Shown here: piece after piece, positions 24,393 through 37,300 of the stretch
How positions within the stretch are numbered: the first letter of the stretch is position 1
How the letters are laid out: the number at the start of each line of letters is the position of its first letter
NCBI RefSeq assembly: GCF_028453695.1
Contig: NC_135772.1
Location: forward strand, 10,912,001-10,976,000
Origin: Augochlora pura
Taxonomy: Eukaryota; Arthropoda; Insecta; Hymenoptera; Halictidae
DNA: 64,000 nt
Reading direction: 5' to 3'
Position numbers and translations under genes: made by a program
The notes under the pieces: generated by a model
What the model was told of the DNA's origin: nothing
Seen by the model: the letters and a program-made list of their open reading frames with translations, nothing else
Databases searched by the model: none

Positions 24393-25644
24393 CTTCCTCG
24401 CTCCGAGGCTCATAATATTAATTTCGGTTCGCAAAGGGCAAGTTCAAATAGCGGGATTGCGGTCCGAGATGAGCCAACTTTTGTGCAGAACGCGCGCCGT
24501 AAGTCGTGACCACTTGGAATGCCAAGGTTCCAGCTCCTTTCATTACGAAGCGTCCTAAATTACTGCGGCCAGTGTATTCTTGCAGACTAAATTGCTGGGA
24601 CTCTTGACCTAAATTTTCCGCTTGTTTCAACCATTTCATGTCAGGCGAACATAAATATTGTGGCGAAAGCAAGCGAAAATTCTTCACGCTCGCACTGCAC
24701 GATGATACTGGAAAAAGTATTTCCCTCGAAAACGAGGGAGTAATTTAATCGGGCTTGCAACCTGTGGACCATTTATTCAAAATTACTATTAGGCACTATT
24801 TTTTTTTTATTAAATATTTATACGGTTCACCGTTCGAGGATACTAGAGAAACAATTTCATGTTCATGTGTAATTGGACATACAACGTACAGAAGTGGACA
24901 ACATATTGGGTGGACGATTCGCCCTGCGCACAACAAATCCCGGCTAGATATTCGCGTTTAACGACATCCACCCCAACCCCGAGGAAGAAACTCGGTATCT
25001 TCGACGCGAGTATTTACGGAGGATCTCTCTCTCCCGTCGGATCCTTTTGACCGGTCGTCTCGGAATCGACAGCGTCGCGACAGGAACTCGTCGAATGGAA
25101 GCATTGCGCGTTAGATTTTCTGGCTGTGGAGGAGTTGGAGGGTAGATGTCGTCGGGGGTTTCTCCGGTATCTCGGCTCCCCTCGGGCTTCGCCAAAAAGT
25201 AACGTCGTAAAGATCGAGATAATCCGGGCTACTACGTTCCTCGGTAACCCGCTTCGGCTCTGGTATCTGACCCGCACAATCCTCGACGTCCGCACGCGGT
25301 AAATATCTTCCAGCGTCGTTCGAGGCAGTCGCGGGACGAGCGAAGGGTAGCTGGCCGGGTTAAGTCGCTCTTACGATTTCCTGCCGCCACCGTACCGTGT
25401 CCTCTTTCCCGCTCAACACAGTTTTCAGGTTGTCAGCCATCGCGTGGTCAACGGTCCTCCGGCCCCTTCCGGGTCGCGCCGGATACTGACAACGCTGACG
25501 AAAATTCTCGCAGGCTACTTCACGCCTGCCACCCCTTTACGACGTGCCAGGATGCAGAGAACGCCTTCCGCGACTTTATGATCGCTGCCAGTATCTCGAC
25601 CACGTTGAAGGGTTGTCTCAGACGACGGCTTCTCTCGATTCACG

Positions 25645-25692
25645 GCTCTCTCTCTCTCTCCCTATCTATATCTATCTCTCTTCCTCTCTCGA
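25645..25692. repeat. (CT)n / (CTAT)n tract
   Basis: CT dinucleotides interrupted by TATCTATATCTAT. Simple repeat lying within a Leu/Ser-rich chance frame. Confidence 0.9.
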
Positions 25693-26241
25693 TTTCGGTG
25701 TATTTGCAACGTGTTCCGCTGGCAAATTTGAACATGCGACCGTGACCGCTGTTTACAGTCAAGGTGGAGTAATTAGGTCGCTTCGTTTGTTGGCCGATAA
25801 TGGGAACGCTGGGTGTCAGCGCGATTTCACTTACACGGAACTGTACGATCGTCTTGCGAAACGCAGAAGTAACGGCGGGATTGATGCTTGTTCTCTAACT
25901 GTTCCCATGAGAGTTTAGAGACGTGCTCACCCTTCACTGGTCGGGCGATTTACGATGCGCGCAAAGATATTCCTGGATATGATCGATGCGTATGTTGTGT
26001 AAATATACGTCTGTAGCGAAAGTTAATGGGGAACTGGGAAAAGCAAGCTTTTTGGTTACAGCTGTACCCTTACATTACGCATACGTTTAAACAATTGGTT
26101 CTTTTATTCGAACACTTAGTTGCGAAGATTTTAGAAATCTCGTTAATAGACAACGGATCCTTATACAAAGGATAATTCTCGAAACAAATAAAAATGTATT
26201 TTCTCTTTTACTAGCTTGAATCGGTCGATGATATATGTATA

Positions 26242-26274
26242 GGATATATCCGGCGCTCGTACCAAAAGGGTTAA
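26242..26274 (-). mobile_element. Solo piggyBac-like end
   Basis: Read inward from the right, the end is TTAACCCTTTTGGTACGAGC followed after about three bases by the palindrome GGATATATCC (26242-26251). TTAACCCTTTT plus a palindrome near position 23 matches the layout of the complete elements in this window. No matching left end was found in the preceding kilobase, so the copy is either truncated or coincidental. Confidence 0.4.
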
Positions 26275-27414
26275 CTACGGATTGAATTTTCTAACAGTTT
26301 GAAAATTTCAAGGTTACCCTTGCAGTCAAGTCAGAGTTACAGTATTTATATTATGTTATAAAAGACTATAAAATCGTAGAATGGATTTCTACAGACGGGA
26401 TGAGCTAATTTGATGACCCTACGCCCGTCGGCTTGCTCGTAATCACAAAGGATCTTCGCGGACAGTTTGTTTTGTAAAACAGAAGCACGCGTAATTGCAA
26501 GCGAACACCAGGATGGCTGCAGAGACGAGCACAGTGTGCCGACAAGAAAGAAAATTAGTGGCATCTACCTAGTAACAACCGATAACTCTACCCAAGTTGA
26601 GTTTCACAATAACGCCATCATCCCTCGATCTCAGGTATCGAGTTCCGGCATATCGAACAAAAGCTAGCGCGCGTTCTCCATTATCCGGTGGACTGTAAAT
26701 ACTAATTGTTCGCGAGCTACGAGGAAACAAGTCGGACCGAGGCTTCGGTAATGCGTTTCTTCGTCGATACTTTTAGCGTGTCGGTGAACGGACATCCTCG
26801 AAGACGAGTAATCTCCTTGGGGTTTCTTCTTCCTCCTCTTTTTCCGTCTTCGATCGTCTCGTTTGCTTCGTTACTAGCCGAGGGTAGCGATAATTGTGCA
26901 TGATCGAGAATTATGTGTTTTTTGGATTTTCGATTATCTCGGTCTTGTCACTTTTACCACTGCGCGTTGATCTAGGACACGTCTTTTCTTGTAATTAGAA
27001 TTATAATATAATCATAACATAACAAGTATGTCCATGATACACAGATTACACTTTACTATACAGGATATATATGCACATTGCGTGTATTTATGGTAATAAA
27101 TAACAGCAACATTTTTAGTTTTTAAAGCAGTTTCGAATATGATCGTTACGTTAAAGAGAAAAATAGCTTTGCAATTTGACAATCGTGTCGATTGGAACAA
27201 GCCCTTATCAATTATACCTATTAGAGAAAAATAAGTCAAGTTTCGTCAAAGTCTATTGCTTTAAATTTTGTACCATTTTGAATGGTTATCGACCACCGTG
27301 CGACGCTTCGAGGAGCAGGGTCTCTTACACGCTGCAATCTGAAGCGGGTCCGAATTCACTGGAACTCCATATATCTTGTTGATGGATGCTGGTAAGGTCC
27401 GGCGATTGTACGAT

Positions 27415-27577
27415 TTACTCCTCTGCCTCCCATCCTCGAGCGGCGGCTGTCTCCTTGCTATGCCAGACCGGCCGGTTATCCTTCACAATTTCCTTCTGAC
27501 CTGTATATAGCAGGCTCGCGTGCTCCCGAAGCAGCTGAGTTTGCACCGCTATCAGAGCCAATTGTTTCTTCGCCGCC
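27415..27577 (-). CDS. Candidate 3'-terminal coding exon, unidentified
   Basis: On the minus strand CCCTTATCAG forms a reasonable acceptor. It is followed by an open frame of 53 codons ending in TAA: AAKKQLALIAVQTQLLREHA at the start and ARGWEAEE at the end. The first part reads as an amphipathic helix and the tail is acidic, so it looks more protein-like than most frames here. The open frame continues upstream of the acceptor to about 27696, with no conventional ATG. No family is recognised, and no polyadenylation signal was noticed immediately downstream. A chance frame in mixed-GC DNA remains likely. Confidence 0.25.
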
Positions 27578-27588
27578 CTGATAAGGGA

Positions 27589-27613
27589 CGTTGCCGTACG
27601 CACGTCGGCAACG
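27589..27613. other. Short perfect stem-loop (8 bp arms)
   Basis: CGTTGCCG at 27589-27596 is complementary to CGGCAACG at 27606-27613, with a 9-base loop. It lies just upstream (minus-strand sense) of the candidate terminal exon. No known function. Confidence 0.5.
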
Positions 27614-27696
27614 GGAACGCGGAGAATTATTGTGCCGACCCGGAGAATGGTCAGACGACCGAAGAGAAAGAGTAACGCTGGCTCCTTGCCAAACAA

Positions 27697-30600
27697 GCCG
27701 GGGATTCAAAGTTAACCCCCCAACAAAGACCAAGACTGGGTCATCTGCGATCTATGCCAGAAGTTTTAGTGTGTATTTCAACTCTTCCTTTGAATTCTTT
27801 TGTCGACAATGTGCTGCTACCTATTTCCGCGTTTCTTCCAACAGCTTTTTAGGCCGCCGGAAAATAACGCGAAATTGCTTTTCGTTCCTTGGACATTGCA
27901 GTTTAACTTTGCGAAGAATTTGTGGGAAAAAGTTCCTTCTGTTGGTCGCGTAATCATTTCAGCGATCGAAGCGATCTTTTCAATGATCTCTTCACTGTCA
28001 ATAAGAGTACATTGAATATTTTAATATTTTCTAGTAAAATTGAATATTATATTTAATTTTTAGTACGACATTGTCTTTAGATCGTCTGCAACTGTATATG
28101 TATAATTTGGAAATCATGTATTTATATTTTCCACGTATAATTTCATTTTATTTTCATCTAGACAAAGGAATCTTTTTAAAAGTCGAGCATAGCTTATCTT
28201 GAAAAATCTTTCCTGAAACGACCGACAATAGCTACCAGCGTTTCAAAACTTACTTATCCACTTTGGTTGCCCACCCAATTTGCTCCAACATCATCCGTTA
28301 CTCTCCTCTCCATGTTTCGAATGACTTATTAATTGCGGCGCAAATTACCCGCGACCATGAATCGCAAGAGTTATTGTTTTCTCCGCGAATTATCCTTCAA
28401 ACATTCTCATTCTGTTTCCACCCTCTTGGCCGTCCTTCGTTTCTTTTCATCGTTTCATTCTTCTTGTCTACCCTCGGAAACTTCGGGCAATCATAAATCT
28501 TCGGAAGACGCCCGAGCAATCTTCGATCCGAGAAAAATCACGGTATCTCTACACGTTATGATATTAATGATAGCCTGCATCGAACGGAAGGGTGACAGCG
28601 TAAAAGAGCAAGGGGCGAGCTGCTGGTGTCTTTTGAACGGCCGAAGACGCCTATTAAGAGGAGGATCGCCCTGAACAGTCAGTGCCGAGACCTTTTAACG
28701 GACGATACAACGAAGTTAATTATTTCGTTCTTATAGAATGAGTCAGACTTCCGTAGATTCTGCTGCGAGGACGATGCACATTGTCTCGTCGTTCGAGCGA
28801 GCTCCAAGAGAACGGAGCGAGAGCGAGAGAGGGCTTTCCATTTGTTCGGCTAATGGATTCACAGTCTAATCTCATCTTCTACGATTTAACTTGCCACGAC
28901 GAAACTTATTTCCCTTCTTAACGCGTATAGTGTTTCGAATATATGGCCGTTCAGGGCGGCACTCATAACTTCGTACGAAATTTTGGAGTTACGTTTTTGC
29001 TAACTTGATTCTATTATAGAAGTTTATGCGCGTACAACTTTCGTAAGAATTTTGTAGCAATTTTGGAAGAAATATGCTTCATTATTATAAGAACTTATAA
29101 AAATGTTGCATGTTCTGTATATTTCTCGTATATATAAAATTTGCTTAGACATATTAACTCGATTGAATATGTTGCAACTAGACTAGAGATTTTATGTGTC
29201 TGTTACAAAAACTAATAAGAAAAATATGAAACAATAATACGACTTTAAGCACTTTATAATATCAATAGGCACACATTATCTTCAACTCCTTAAAATACAC
29301 AACGTTATCTCAACGCCTTAAAAATAAAATATTTAAAAGCCTAGACAATTTGAACGGAGTTTCTTGGGGGGGTTAATGTCATCGCAAGCGAGTGAAGTAG
29401 ATTTGTGACACAGCTAAATTCGGCACAGGAATTTGAAATTTTCGAGCAAAAAACGATGTCGAAATAAACCCCATCAAGACTGCATTTAGATGGCACGTAA
29501 TTGTTTGTCTTCCTGCAGCGTCTGATCCAATTCCGAGCGATAAGTAGCCGTCAGTAATCTTTAGCTCTGATAACACGTAAATAGCATGCGAGTTTGAGAA
29601 GGTCGTCGACCTGGTCGTTGTCGTAAAGGAAAGAAAGGATAGTGGTTGGCAGAGTGAGCGGTCTTTGAGCATTCGCCGTGACGCGAGCTACAAATAAATT
29701 AGAAATTCCCGACTCTGCGCGTCAAAGTTCCGCAGACAGGTTACTTACTTCTTTTTAATCGGACTCGTTACTTAAACGTCGCCGCCGCACGTCGGAAACT
29801 CCTGCCACCCCCGAATCCCCGCGGCAACTTTAAAACATTTGCTCGCTATTAGACACGAAAATAGATTACGAAGCTCCGATGCTTCAACGTCCATTCATAA
29901 TTCCGACGCGGTGAGCAACCGGGGGACACTCGCTCGAAACTTTTCGCCGCTGTGTGACAGCGAGTTTATAAACGCGGGCCGGCCGTTTATTGTTCCGTCA
30001 CCCCTGGGACGTCACCGTAAAAAATAGAGGCGCTCCTGGGCGCGGGAGGGGTTTTGGGCGTGGCTAATCGTGGACAGAAGGCGGGCGAGCAAAGAGGACG
30101 ACAATCTCTCGGCTATGAATAAATTTCATCGGAGGTCTTCCACAAGGACTGCTCTTTCACTTTACTTGTTCCCTTACTTCGACTTACTTCGCCCCGTCCC
30201 TTGCTACTTCACCCCTTCTGCCCCCTCCGGAAACTTCTTCCTCGAAGATTATCGCGTGTAAGAGAGAGCCCCCTCGCATAATGTATCTGCCGCTGGTACT
30301 GCTATTGCTGCGCGTCTGCTTCGTTCCCGAGAAGTTTTCGTCTCCGCGGCGCGCGTCGCGAACCCGGCCGTATTGCAAATTGCTTGCCGACGGAGATGGG
30401 GCCGAAGATAAAAACGACCGGTTGATTAATTGGAGCCGACGGAAAATTTCTTCGCCAGAGCTGCAGCACTGTCTTGGAAGTCTCAAGTTTTTCGGATAAA
30501 TCTGTTGACCTCCGGAGACAATTGGTCTTTGATTTCTCGGATACTCGATGCAATAGTGCACTGATAAATTTACATTGATTTGGGAGCCTGTATGTTGTGA

Positions 30601-30750
30601 TATTGGTTTTAGTAGAGTGATCGTCAAGATGGTTGTGAATGTTGAGAGTGTTATCGGGTATACGAGAATATGTCTAGAAACGGGTATGATTTGTGTTTGC
30701 CTGAATTGAGCGAGGTGCTTGTGGCGAAAGTGGAAGAGCGAGGAAGGGAG

Positions 30751-30752
<2 letters not shown>
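27697..30752. other. Non-coding stretch; CpG-rich 29750-30520
   Basis: AT-rich DNA at 28000-28260 and 28950-29350 alternates with CpG-richer blocks, notably 29750-30520. Long minus-strand frames near 30184-30912 owe their length to the GA/CT tract. No gene is supported. Confidence 0.5.

Positions 30753-30845
<93 letters not shown>
30753..30845. repeat. (GA)n microsatellite, 93 bp
   Basis: Uninterrupted AG units apart from one AAAG near 30822. This is the longest simple repeat in the window. The Ser/Leu-rich minus-strand frame of 242 codons and the Arg/Glu-rich plus-strand frame across it are artefacts of the repeat. Confidence 0.95.
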
Positions 30846-30999
30846 CAGAAAGAAGTACATAGGGCGAATAGGGGTTACTGGGACACCGATACCAGGAAGA
30901 ATTAACGTGCAAGTCGCGAATTTGTTTTCATGTTTTCGTTTTAATAAATAAGGCAATCTGATATTCCACAGCTCAATTAATACATGAACTTGAGTTTAT

Positions 31000-31870
31000 T
31001 TAACCCTTTTAGTGCCGGACGACGATATATCGTCGTTTGCTACACTTGCCAGAAGTGCCAACGACGATATATCGTCGTGCGTGTAATAACGCCTTATTCT
31101 TCGCATTGCGAGACAACTTTATCTGTTAATAAATTTATAAATGATCTAATTTGATTGTAAATGATCTAATTTGATTGTAAATAATCAAATTTCGTTGACA
31201 AAGAATTTGTAAACGGATTTGGGTCTGACATTTTACACATTCTATACCGGAGTGTGCTGGGACCCTGTTTACGCTGGAGTGATAAGATGGACAGATGGAC
31301 TAAAAATTAAATGTTACATATTTGCAATAGCTAGATAACCAAATAGCAATATTTGTGCTAGTAAAATTTTGTTTCAGCAATGTAGTAGTACCTATACCAA
31401 TTGCTTGTCTTGCAGCAGATAAAATCCGTTTATCGCCCGCACTATGCAATCGATCTCTTCTTTTATTTTTGTTATGTAATATTGTTTATCTTGTTACATA
31501 ATAGCAAAATATATTTAGATGTTAGGTAAATGCAAAATATATACTTCATAACAATTGGTCTATATAGAATTATGATGAAAAGATGGCTTCTTGTATGCGC
31601 AAATACGTTTTGAAAGAGAGAACTCAACGTTTACTTTTTCTTATGGAGACTTTTACCTTTGTTATTTATATAATTTTAAACGAGTAAAGAAAAACTAGTG
31701 TCATTGTTTTGTTCTCTGTTTCATCCTTAGTATACTGCTTTTTGAATCATGTAAATATTGTTTCCCGTTTGGTTTTTATGATTATTTTCCCAAACCCTAG
31801 TAAAACTGTGAAATTCGGCCGGTTATTCTCGCATAGGCACCTCTTTTTCGTCCGGCACTAAAAGGGTTAA
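31000..31870. mobile_element. piggyBac-like TTAA element (871 bp), non-autonomous
   Basis: Both ends carry the same 23 bp perfect inverted repeat, which begins TTAACCCTTTTAGTGCCGGA, with TTAA at 31000-31003 and 31867-31870. Just inside the left end the 18 bp palindrome ACGACGATATATCGTCGT occurs twice (31019-31036 and 31061-31078), each preceded by a GTGCC motif. A 20 bp perfect tandem duplication (ATGATCTAATTTGATTGTAA) lies at 31141-31180. TTAA target and CCCTTT-type ends indicate the piggyBac superfamily. The interior is AT-rich without a transposase frame. The perfect ends suggest a relatively recent insertion. Confidence 0.9.
31141..31180. repeat. 20 bp perfect tandem duplication inside the TTAA element
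   Basis: ATGATCTAATTTGATTGTAA occurs twice back to back, and the following bases ATAATCAAAT partly mirror the unit. Confidence 0.85.
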
Positions 31871-34233
31871 TTGTCGCCTGCGATGTTTCACAGATACTAT
31901 TGATAAACTAATTTCGTTACTTTGTTATGTTTTAAAATATCTTTCAGCATTGAATATTCAATAGCGCAAGTCTTGAAGATTGCAAGAGTGACAATGTTTA
32001 GTTTAACATAATGCTACTATTGATTCTATTCTACCAAACTAAATGGTCTACAATTTAAATTAATTACGAGTCAAGTAACTAATTAATCTCTTAACAGCTG
32101 AAGATGGGGAATTTCAGCAAAGGCTACCAAATACAACTGATATAGTTTGGTTTCGTAAACATTGAGAGGGATATTTTCGTCGCCCTATCCCCACTATTCT
32201 CGCAAGATACATACGCCTAGATATATCCACGCCCACATCCAGCCTGTAAAAGAAATTTAAGTAGCATATGAATTACAAAAACGGTATTTAATGAGCATTT
32301 TGATGGATTTTATGACTTACTTATGTACATGTCGTTAACTTATTTTTATCAGTGAAATTATAAATATTATCAGAGTATACTGTGTTCGAATATACTCAAT
32401 CGCACGAGCTGTAGACTAATTAGATATCAATAGTAATACTATTACCGATAATAATTAAGCTTTCATTTCAGAGTAACAGTTTCGTAAGTGTGCATATCAT
32501 ATACCTCGCCGACGAAATGCTAACGATGCAGTAACTTTTACGATAATTTTAATGTTTTCTATCAAAATGTTTTGACAAGACTTTTTATCAAGCTCGGGAA
32601 CGATATAGTAAATAAGTCTTAACAGTCTGAAGGACGGTTGCCAAGAGAAAGAGAAAGCAACGATAGGAGCGAAAAGAAGTTGAGACAATGGAAAATCGGG
32701 TGAATGGACGCCTCGAGGAAAATATAGCAATACGGATGCCTCATTTCAGGCGACAAGTTCGCCAACTAGTTACAACTTTTTTTCATTGAGTAACGTAGAT
32801 AGCGTTCGCTACAGAATGGCTCTTTTACTCCTCGTCGTATTTGCCAACGACTTCGCGAACTGCTGACTCGAGTTTACCAACGAATACTGTTCCTATTTAC
32901 ATCTTAGCAACAATTGCTTGCATAAAATAAAAAAATATATATTTGAAAAATATATTTCAATCATGCCTTTCTGAAATCAGAACAATTTTCCGAGTGCGAA
33001 ATGTTAAAAGTGATAAAAAAAAAAAAAGAAATACTCGGCGTGCGAATGCTCGTGAATAGCTGAATACACACATCCGAGATTGTTCTTCATGAAGATCATT
33101 AAACAAGATTTCATTCCGTTAGTTATCACTGGTCGCGGCGATAGGAGAGGTTGCGCGTGGATTTACACGCGGCTTTGTTCGTGAAAAACCGCGGTCGACG
33201 CGGTGAAAACTTTTTCGTTCTCGTCTAACGTACGGCTCGCTCGGTGAAATGCTTTCCCCCCCCCCCCCTTGCCTTTAATTTCACGTGCCTGTGGCCGCCG
33301 AAAAACTTCTCCCTTCTCCGCGTGTCAGTTTAAATTCCGTCGCCCGTCAGCCGCGGACACTCAAAGTATTCCGAGGGAACTGCAAAACGGTTTTCATCGA
33401 TGTGCCTCGACGGAAAAACGTTTTTTCCGCTTAAATATAGCACGGCCTTCAAATTCTTTATGGTTTCAATCATTCTTTAATAAAATATATATATAATAGG
33501 AATCTAAATCGTAGTAATTTTTTAATAGAAATTTGAATTAATTGATTTCAGATATAAACATAATTGATTGTTTAGGTATACTCCTAGATTGAACAAACGA
33601 TTTTCTGCTTGCACGAAAATAATTAATGAAGATAATAAAGATAAGGAAATAAAGTTTACTTCTGATATATCAATTACAAACTAATGCTTTGGACAAGTTA
33701 GAATTAGAAAATTAGTTATTCTGCGTTAATGCTCGAGCCTCTTAGGTGTCTAGTAATTGGGAATACATACACCTAAACTACATTCCGATGTTCATTGCTC
33801 GTACGTTGAACTTCGTCCCCGACACGCTCATCTAATTACCACGGATTTATCCGTATTAGAGCTTCGCCAACTAATTTCCGGCACGAGCAGCTTGATGCAC
33901 TTCTGATGTTTTAATGTACACCTCCCGACTGGCTGATCTATACACCGGCGACTAACAAGTTTATGTAATCACGGATATACTGATCTTTTAATTATTCTTG
34001 TTTTTCTTGCTAATTGAGTTCGGAGATCGAGCTCGTCGATTTCAGTTCGGAATACTTCCTCGCACGTAATTGCATTTCATTTGGTGATTCAATCAATGAT
34101 ATCAACAGTGTTCGGTGAAATATAGCTGAACCCGTAAAACTGATTCTCCCTCGGAAGCCCAATAGTTTTCGATTAACGTGGAAAATGAATTAGAGATCAT
34201 TTTGGTCAATTGTTTAGAAATCCTTATTTGTTG
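31871..34233. other. Non-coding stretch
   Basis: AT-rich apart from a CpG-richer part at about 33110-33440 that carries a C13 homopolymer. An A12 run lies near 33016. No coding or RNA feature is supported. Confidence 0.5.
33256..33268. repeat. Poly-C run (C13)
   Basis: Thirteen consecutive Cs, the third G/C homopolymer in the window. Length is uncertain because of slippage. Confidence 0.9.
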
Positions 34234-34313
34234 TTTGGTTGAAAACCATGAAACGGACGTTTTTGTTTAGTCTGTGTTCAGCTGCGACGCCCGTTTCATA
34301 GTTTTCAACCTAA
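34234..34313. mobile_element. 80 bp mariner-like hairpin MITE; possible miRNA-type hairpin
   Basis: The arms GGTTGAAAACCATGAAACGG (from 34237) and its complement ending CATAGTTTTCAACC (34310) pair over about 23 bp, with two mismatches and a loop of about 28 bases. Read inward, the right end is TTAGGTTGAAAACTATGAAA and is bordered by TA at 34314-34315. The left end reads TTTGG in place of TTAGG and its TA has become TG. TTAGGTTG ends with TA duplication indicate a mariner-type element reduced to its two terminal repeats. The human MADE1 element, also about 80 bp and mariner-derived, gave rise to miR-548 genes. A comparable fold is possible here, but transcription is unknown. Confidence 0.65.
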
Positions 34314-37300
34314 TACTTTCGTAAAAATATCTACAATAACTACGTAAAATTTATCCAGAATTTTGGTAAAAAACTGGATAGTTTCTTCTTTGTTCTCACG
34401 TGACGAATGTAATATAGACTACCTAATTTTATCACCGATATCACTAAAAGAAATTCATTAACAGTGACAGAGAAATATTTAATATGCGAAAATGTAATAG
34501 AATTGTAGCATAATTTAGTGTTGTATCATGCTACTGTCAAAGACACAGTCGCGTAAAAGCGTGCCCACCCATTCTGTGTTATTCCTGAAGAAACCCTTGA
34601 GGTTAGGCAATAGAGCCTACCTTCAGTTTAATTTACTACCCTTGCGCAAATCTTTCAGAGAGGAATATTTTGTCATCAGAACTTTTCTGTTCAAAAGTTG
34701 ATCTTTTTGCAACAGAGTGTACCAAAGTGACTAAAAGGATTATACAAATGATAAAATTGTGTATCTTTCAATAATCTACGTGAACCAATTTGAAATCTCT
34801 TTTATGACCAAAGATAAATTAAAAATATAAAACGTTCCTGATCATTTTTCCATTCTTGGGACGTTAATCTACGCGAGACCAATTATAAAGCTATGCATTA
34901 ACAAAACTGACCGATATTTTTATTTCATTTCCATCGCAAAAGATCTCCTGGATGCCAATAGTTTAACCTCTATACAATGTTCATGGAATTTGTCTAACTA
35001 CTTATGATTTAATAATACCATTTTAAATACGTGTAGATACTATGAATATCTAAAATTCTCTTACAATAAAATTATCTCAGTACGCGGAATAACAATTTTT
35101 ATTATTATTTAAAAGTCACCGGTTGAGTCTCAAAAATTAAATTCACTTCTATGTGATGTAATAATTGTATAATTATTTTATTACCCTACCGCAAGTTGAA
35201 TATCGAAACTGAAGGTATTAAATAATCTATTAAAGCTTGCATATTTCTTATACATTGAGAACATTTCCATTGAAATTCGTACAAGTCCTTAATGGTGCCA
35301 CAAGCGGTACACCTACCCTAGTTTTCATTTCATAGAAGTACATACACAGTAACCTCATCGTAAACGATAGAAAGTGCCGTAAAGCCCAGTTCTCGTAATC
35401 CCAGTGAGTGAGAGAATCCCTTTAATGGAGTCACGGGATTAGGTTCGACAGGAATCGTAATATTTCGTCGCGCAGTTTAACAACCCTGAGGTATTCTTCG
35501 TTGGCGCGGCTGTCCATAAAGACCACGTCCAGGACAGTTTCCTTTTACCATGTACCAAAAACGGCCGAGGGAACGGCCCCTCTGATGTACCGCGAACGAC
35601 TGCGAGCCGTTTCAACGTCTTCATCCTTTCTGCTTCCCCTTTCCCGTCTTTTCGTCGCCCCGCTTTACCTGTCCGCGGCCGCTTCAATTTTCTCGAGAGA
35701 CTATCTATATAGTAGCGAGGGACGACCGGCGAAGATATTCCTTAAGCACGTCGTCTACCTTGTGCTCTAGTGCTTCTTTCCCCTGCATCAGCGAGAAAAA
35801 GAACTTCTGAGGAAATTGTCAAGGCGCGCCAACGTTGAGCGACCGGTATTTCCGAAAATTCTCGCGGCTCTCTGACGCGTTACGCCCGCAGACTTTTTTT
35901 TAACGTGATTTCGTCTCCGGCGCGAGTACAATGTCCCAGGTGGGCCCAATTGTGCGCAAAGATGTTCGATACTCTCAGTCTAGAAATGCACCTTCATCGA
36001 TAATTATAGCCAGAATTAATCTAATTACGTTAATCTCAATTGAGATAATATTAAAAATGTATTTAGCAGCACGTCGTCATTACATGCGAATTATAATATA
36101 ATTTCGAAAAAAGTAAATTTTTTTTAACAATTGTGTAAACTGGAAACTATTATGTAACTGGTTTTATTACGATGGGAACCGTAGTGTTTAATCGGACTAG
36201 TTTCTAAACAAATTTTTCTAAATCCGAGATATAGTATGTGCTGGATGTTTGTAATTAAGGAAAATGACTATTTTTTATCGTGGAACATATTTCCATCGAC
36301 ATGTTATTTATTTGATTTGTTCGTAGAAAAATCTGTTCGTAAAAAGGAAATTTCTATTTTCGTTAAGTAAATTTACTATGAAACATCATGGAAACTGGAT
36401 TCTCTCGAATTACATAACTAGACGTGATTGCGCATGGAATCATCCGCTTCCGTGATAATGGCTAGATGAAATGGTAGAACGTATCCGCTTATGATGCAGT
36501 TTAAATATTAGCACAATCTGTAGAGCGAATCACATGAATGGAAACATCTAAACCTCGCGTAATTATAAATTATAAAAAAAAAAAAACAAACGATGACATT
36601 GTTTTATGAACGTAATTAGAATTACCGCAATAGAAGGAGTTTGAACTGAATCTATTATAATATATTTCCGTAAACTTCAAATCAATTCATAAAGATTAAT
36701 CTATGCAGATTAATCGTTCTTTAAAATAACAAATCGAAGCGTTCAATTGCGATATACAATAATTCAGCGCGCATCGTTATTTATAATTCGCAACGTGGGA
36801 ATTAGCATCGGTCGGTAGACCAGGTGGTGCGAACGAAATTCTGATATGCTCGTTCTATATGTCGACACCTGCAGTGTAAAATTCCAAAATTAATTAGTCT
36901 GCAGAGATAATTAAACTGTAACGGTAACGATGCCTAGTAATTGCGTTCCCTGTTCTCGGAATAAGAAAAAAAGCGAGCCTGAATGATAAGTTTAAGTAAT
37001 TACCGCTGACCAGATAGGGGGATGAAAAGTCCGAGTGATTATCGTGTGACCGATGCATACGCGCGAGTACATGCAAAATAGCCGGCGTACAATGCCGTGG
37101 ATGCATGTAATTGAGGGTTCGGCGATAGATTGCGACAGGAGTAAACTATGGACGCGGTAGCAACCGTGTCTACTCAGTTAATAGCTCCACATTGCCTGCG
37201 CTGTATACTTGCAGTGTAAATAATTGCTTCGCTTGCATCTCCTACCCGCTATGTATTTATACAGATATTTTCTTAGGCGAAGTGCCGTACGATCACCAAT

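Larger units (their letters stand above)
24138..27414. other. Non-coding stretch; CpG-rich 24940-25920
   Basis: It contains a CCCCG pentamer repeat (24375-24392), a CpG-rich block at about 24940-25920 with a CT tract, and a solo TTAA-element end at 26242-26274. It ends in AT-rich DNA. A 50-codon open run after TTTTCAG near 25428 has no good donor and is not called. Confidence 0.5.

Noticed and set aside
30184..30912. 242-codon minus-strand open frame, the longest in the window
   Set aside because: Its length comes from the CT/GA microsatellite, which has no stop codons; the remainder has no domain.
35288..35315. TTAATGGTGCCACAAGCGGTACACC resembling the end of the 38503 element
   Set aside because: Only scattered identity and no second border.
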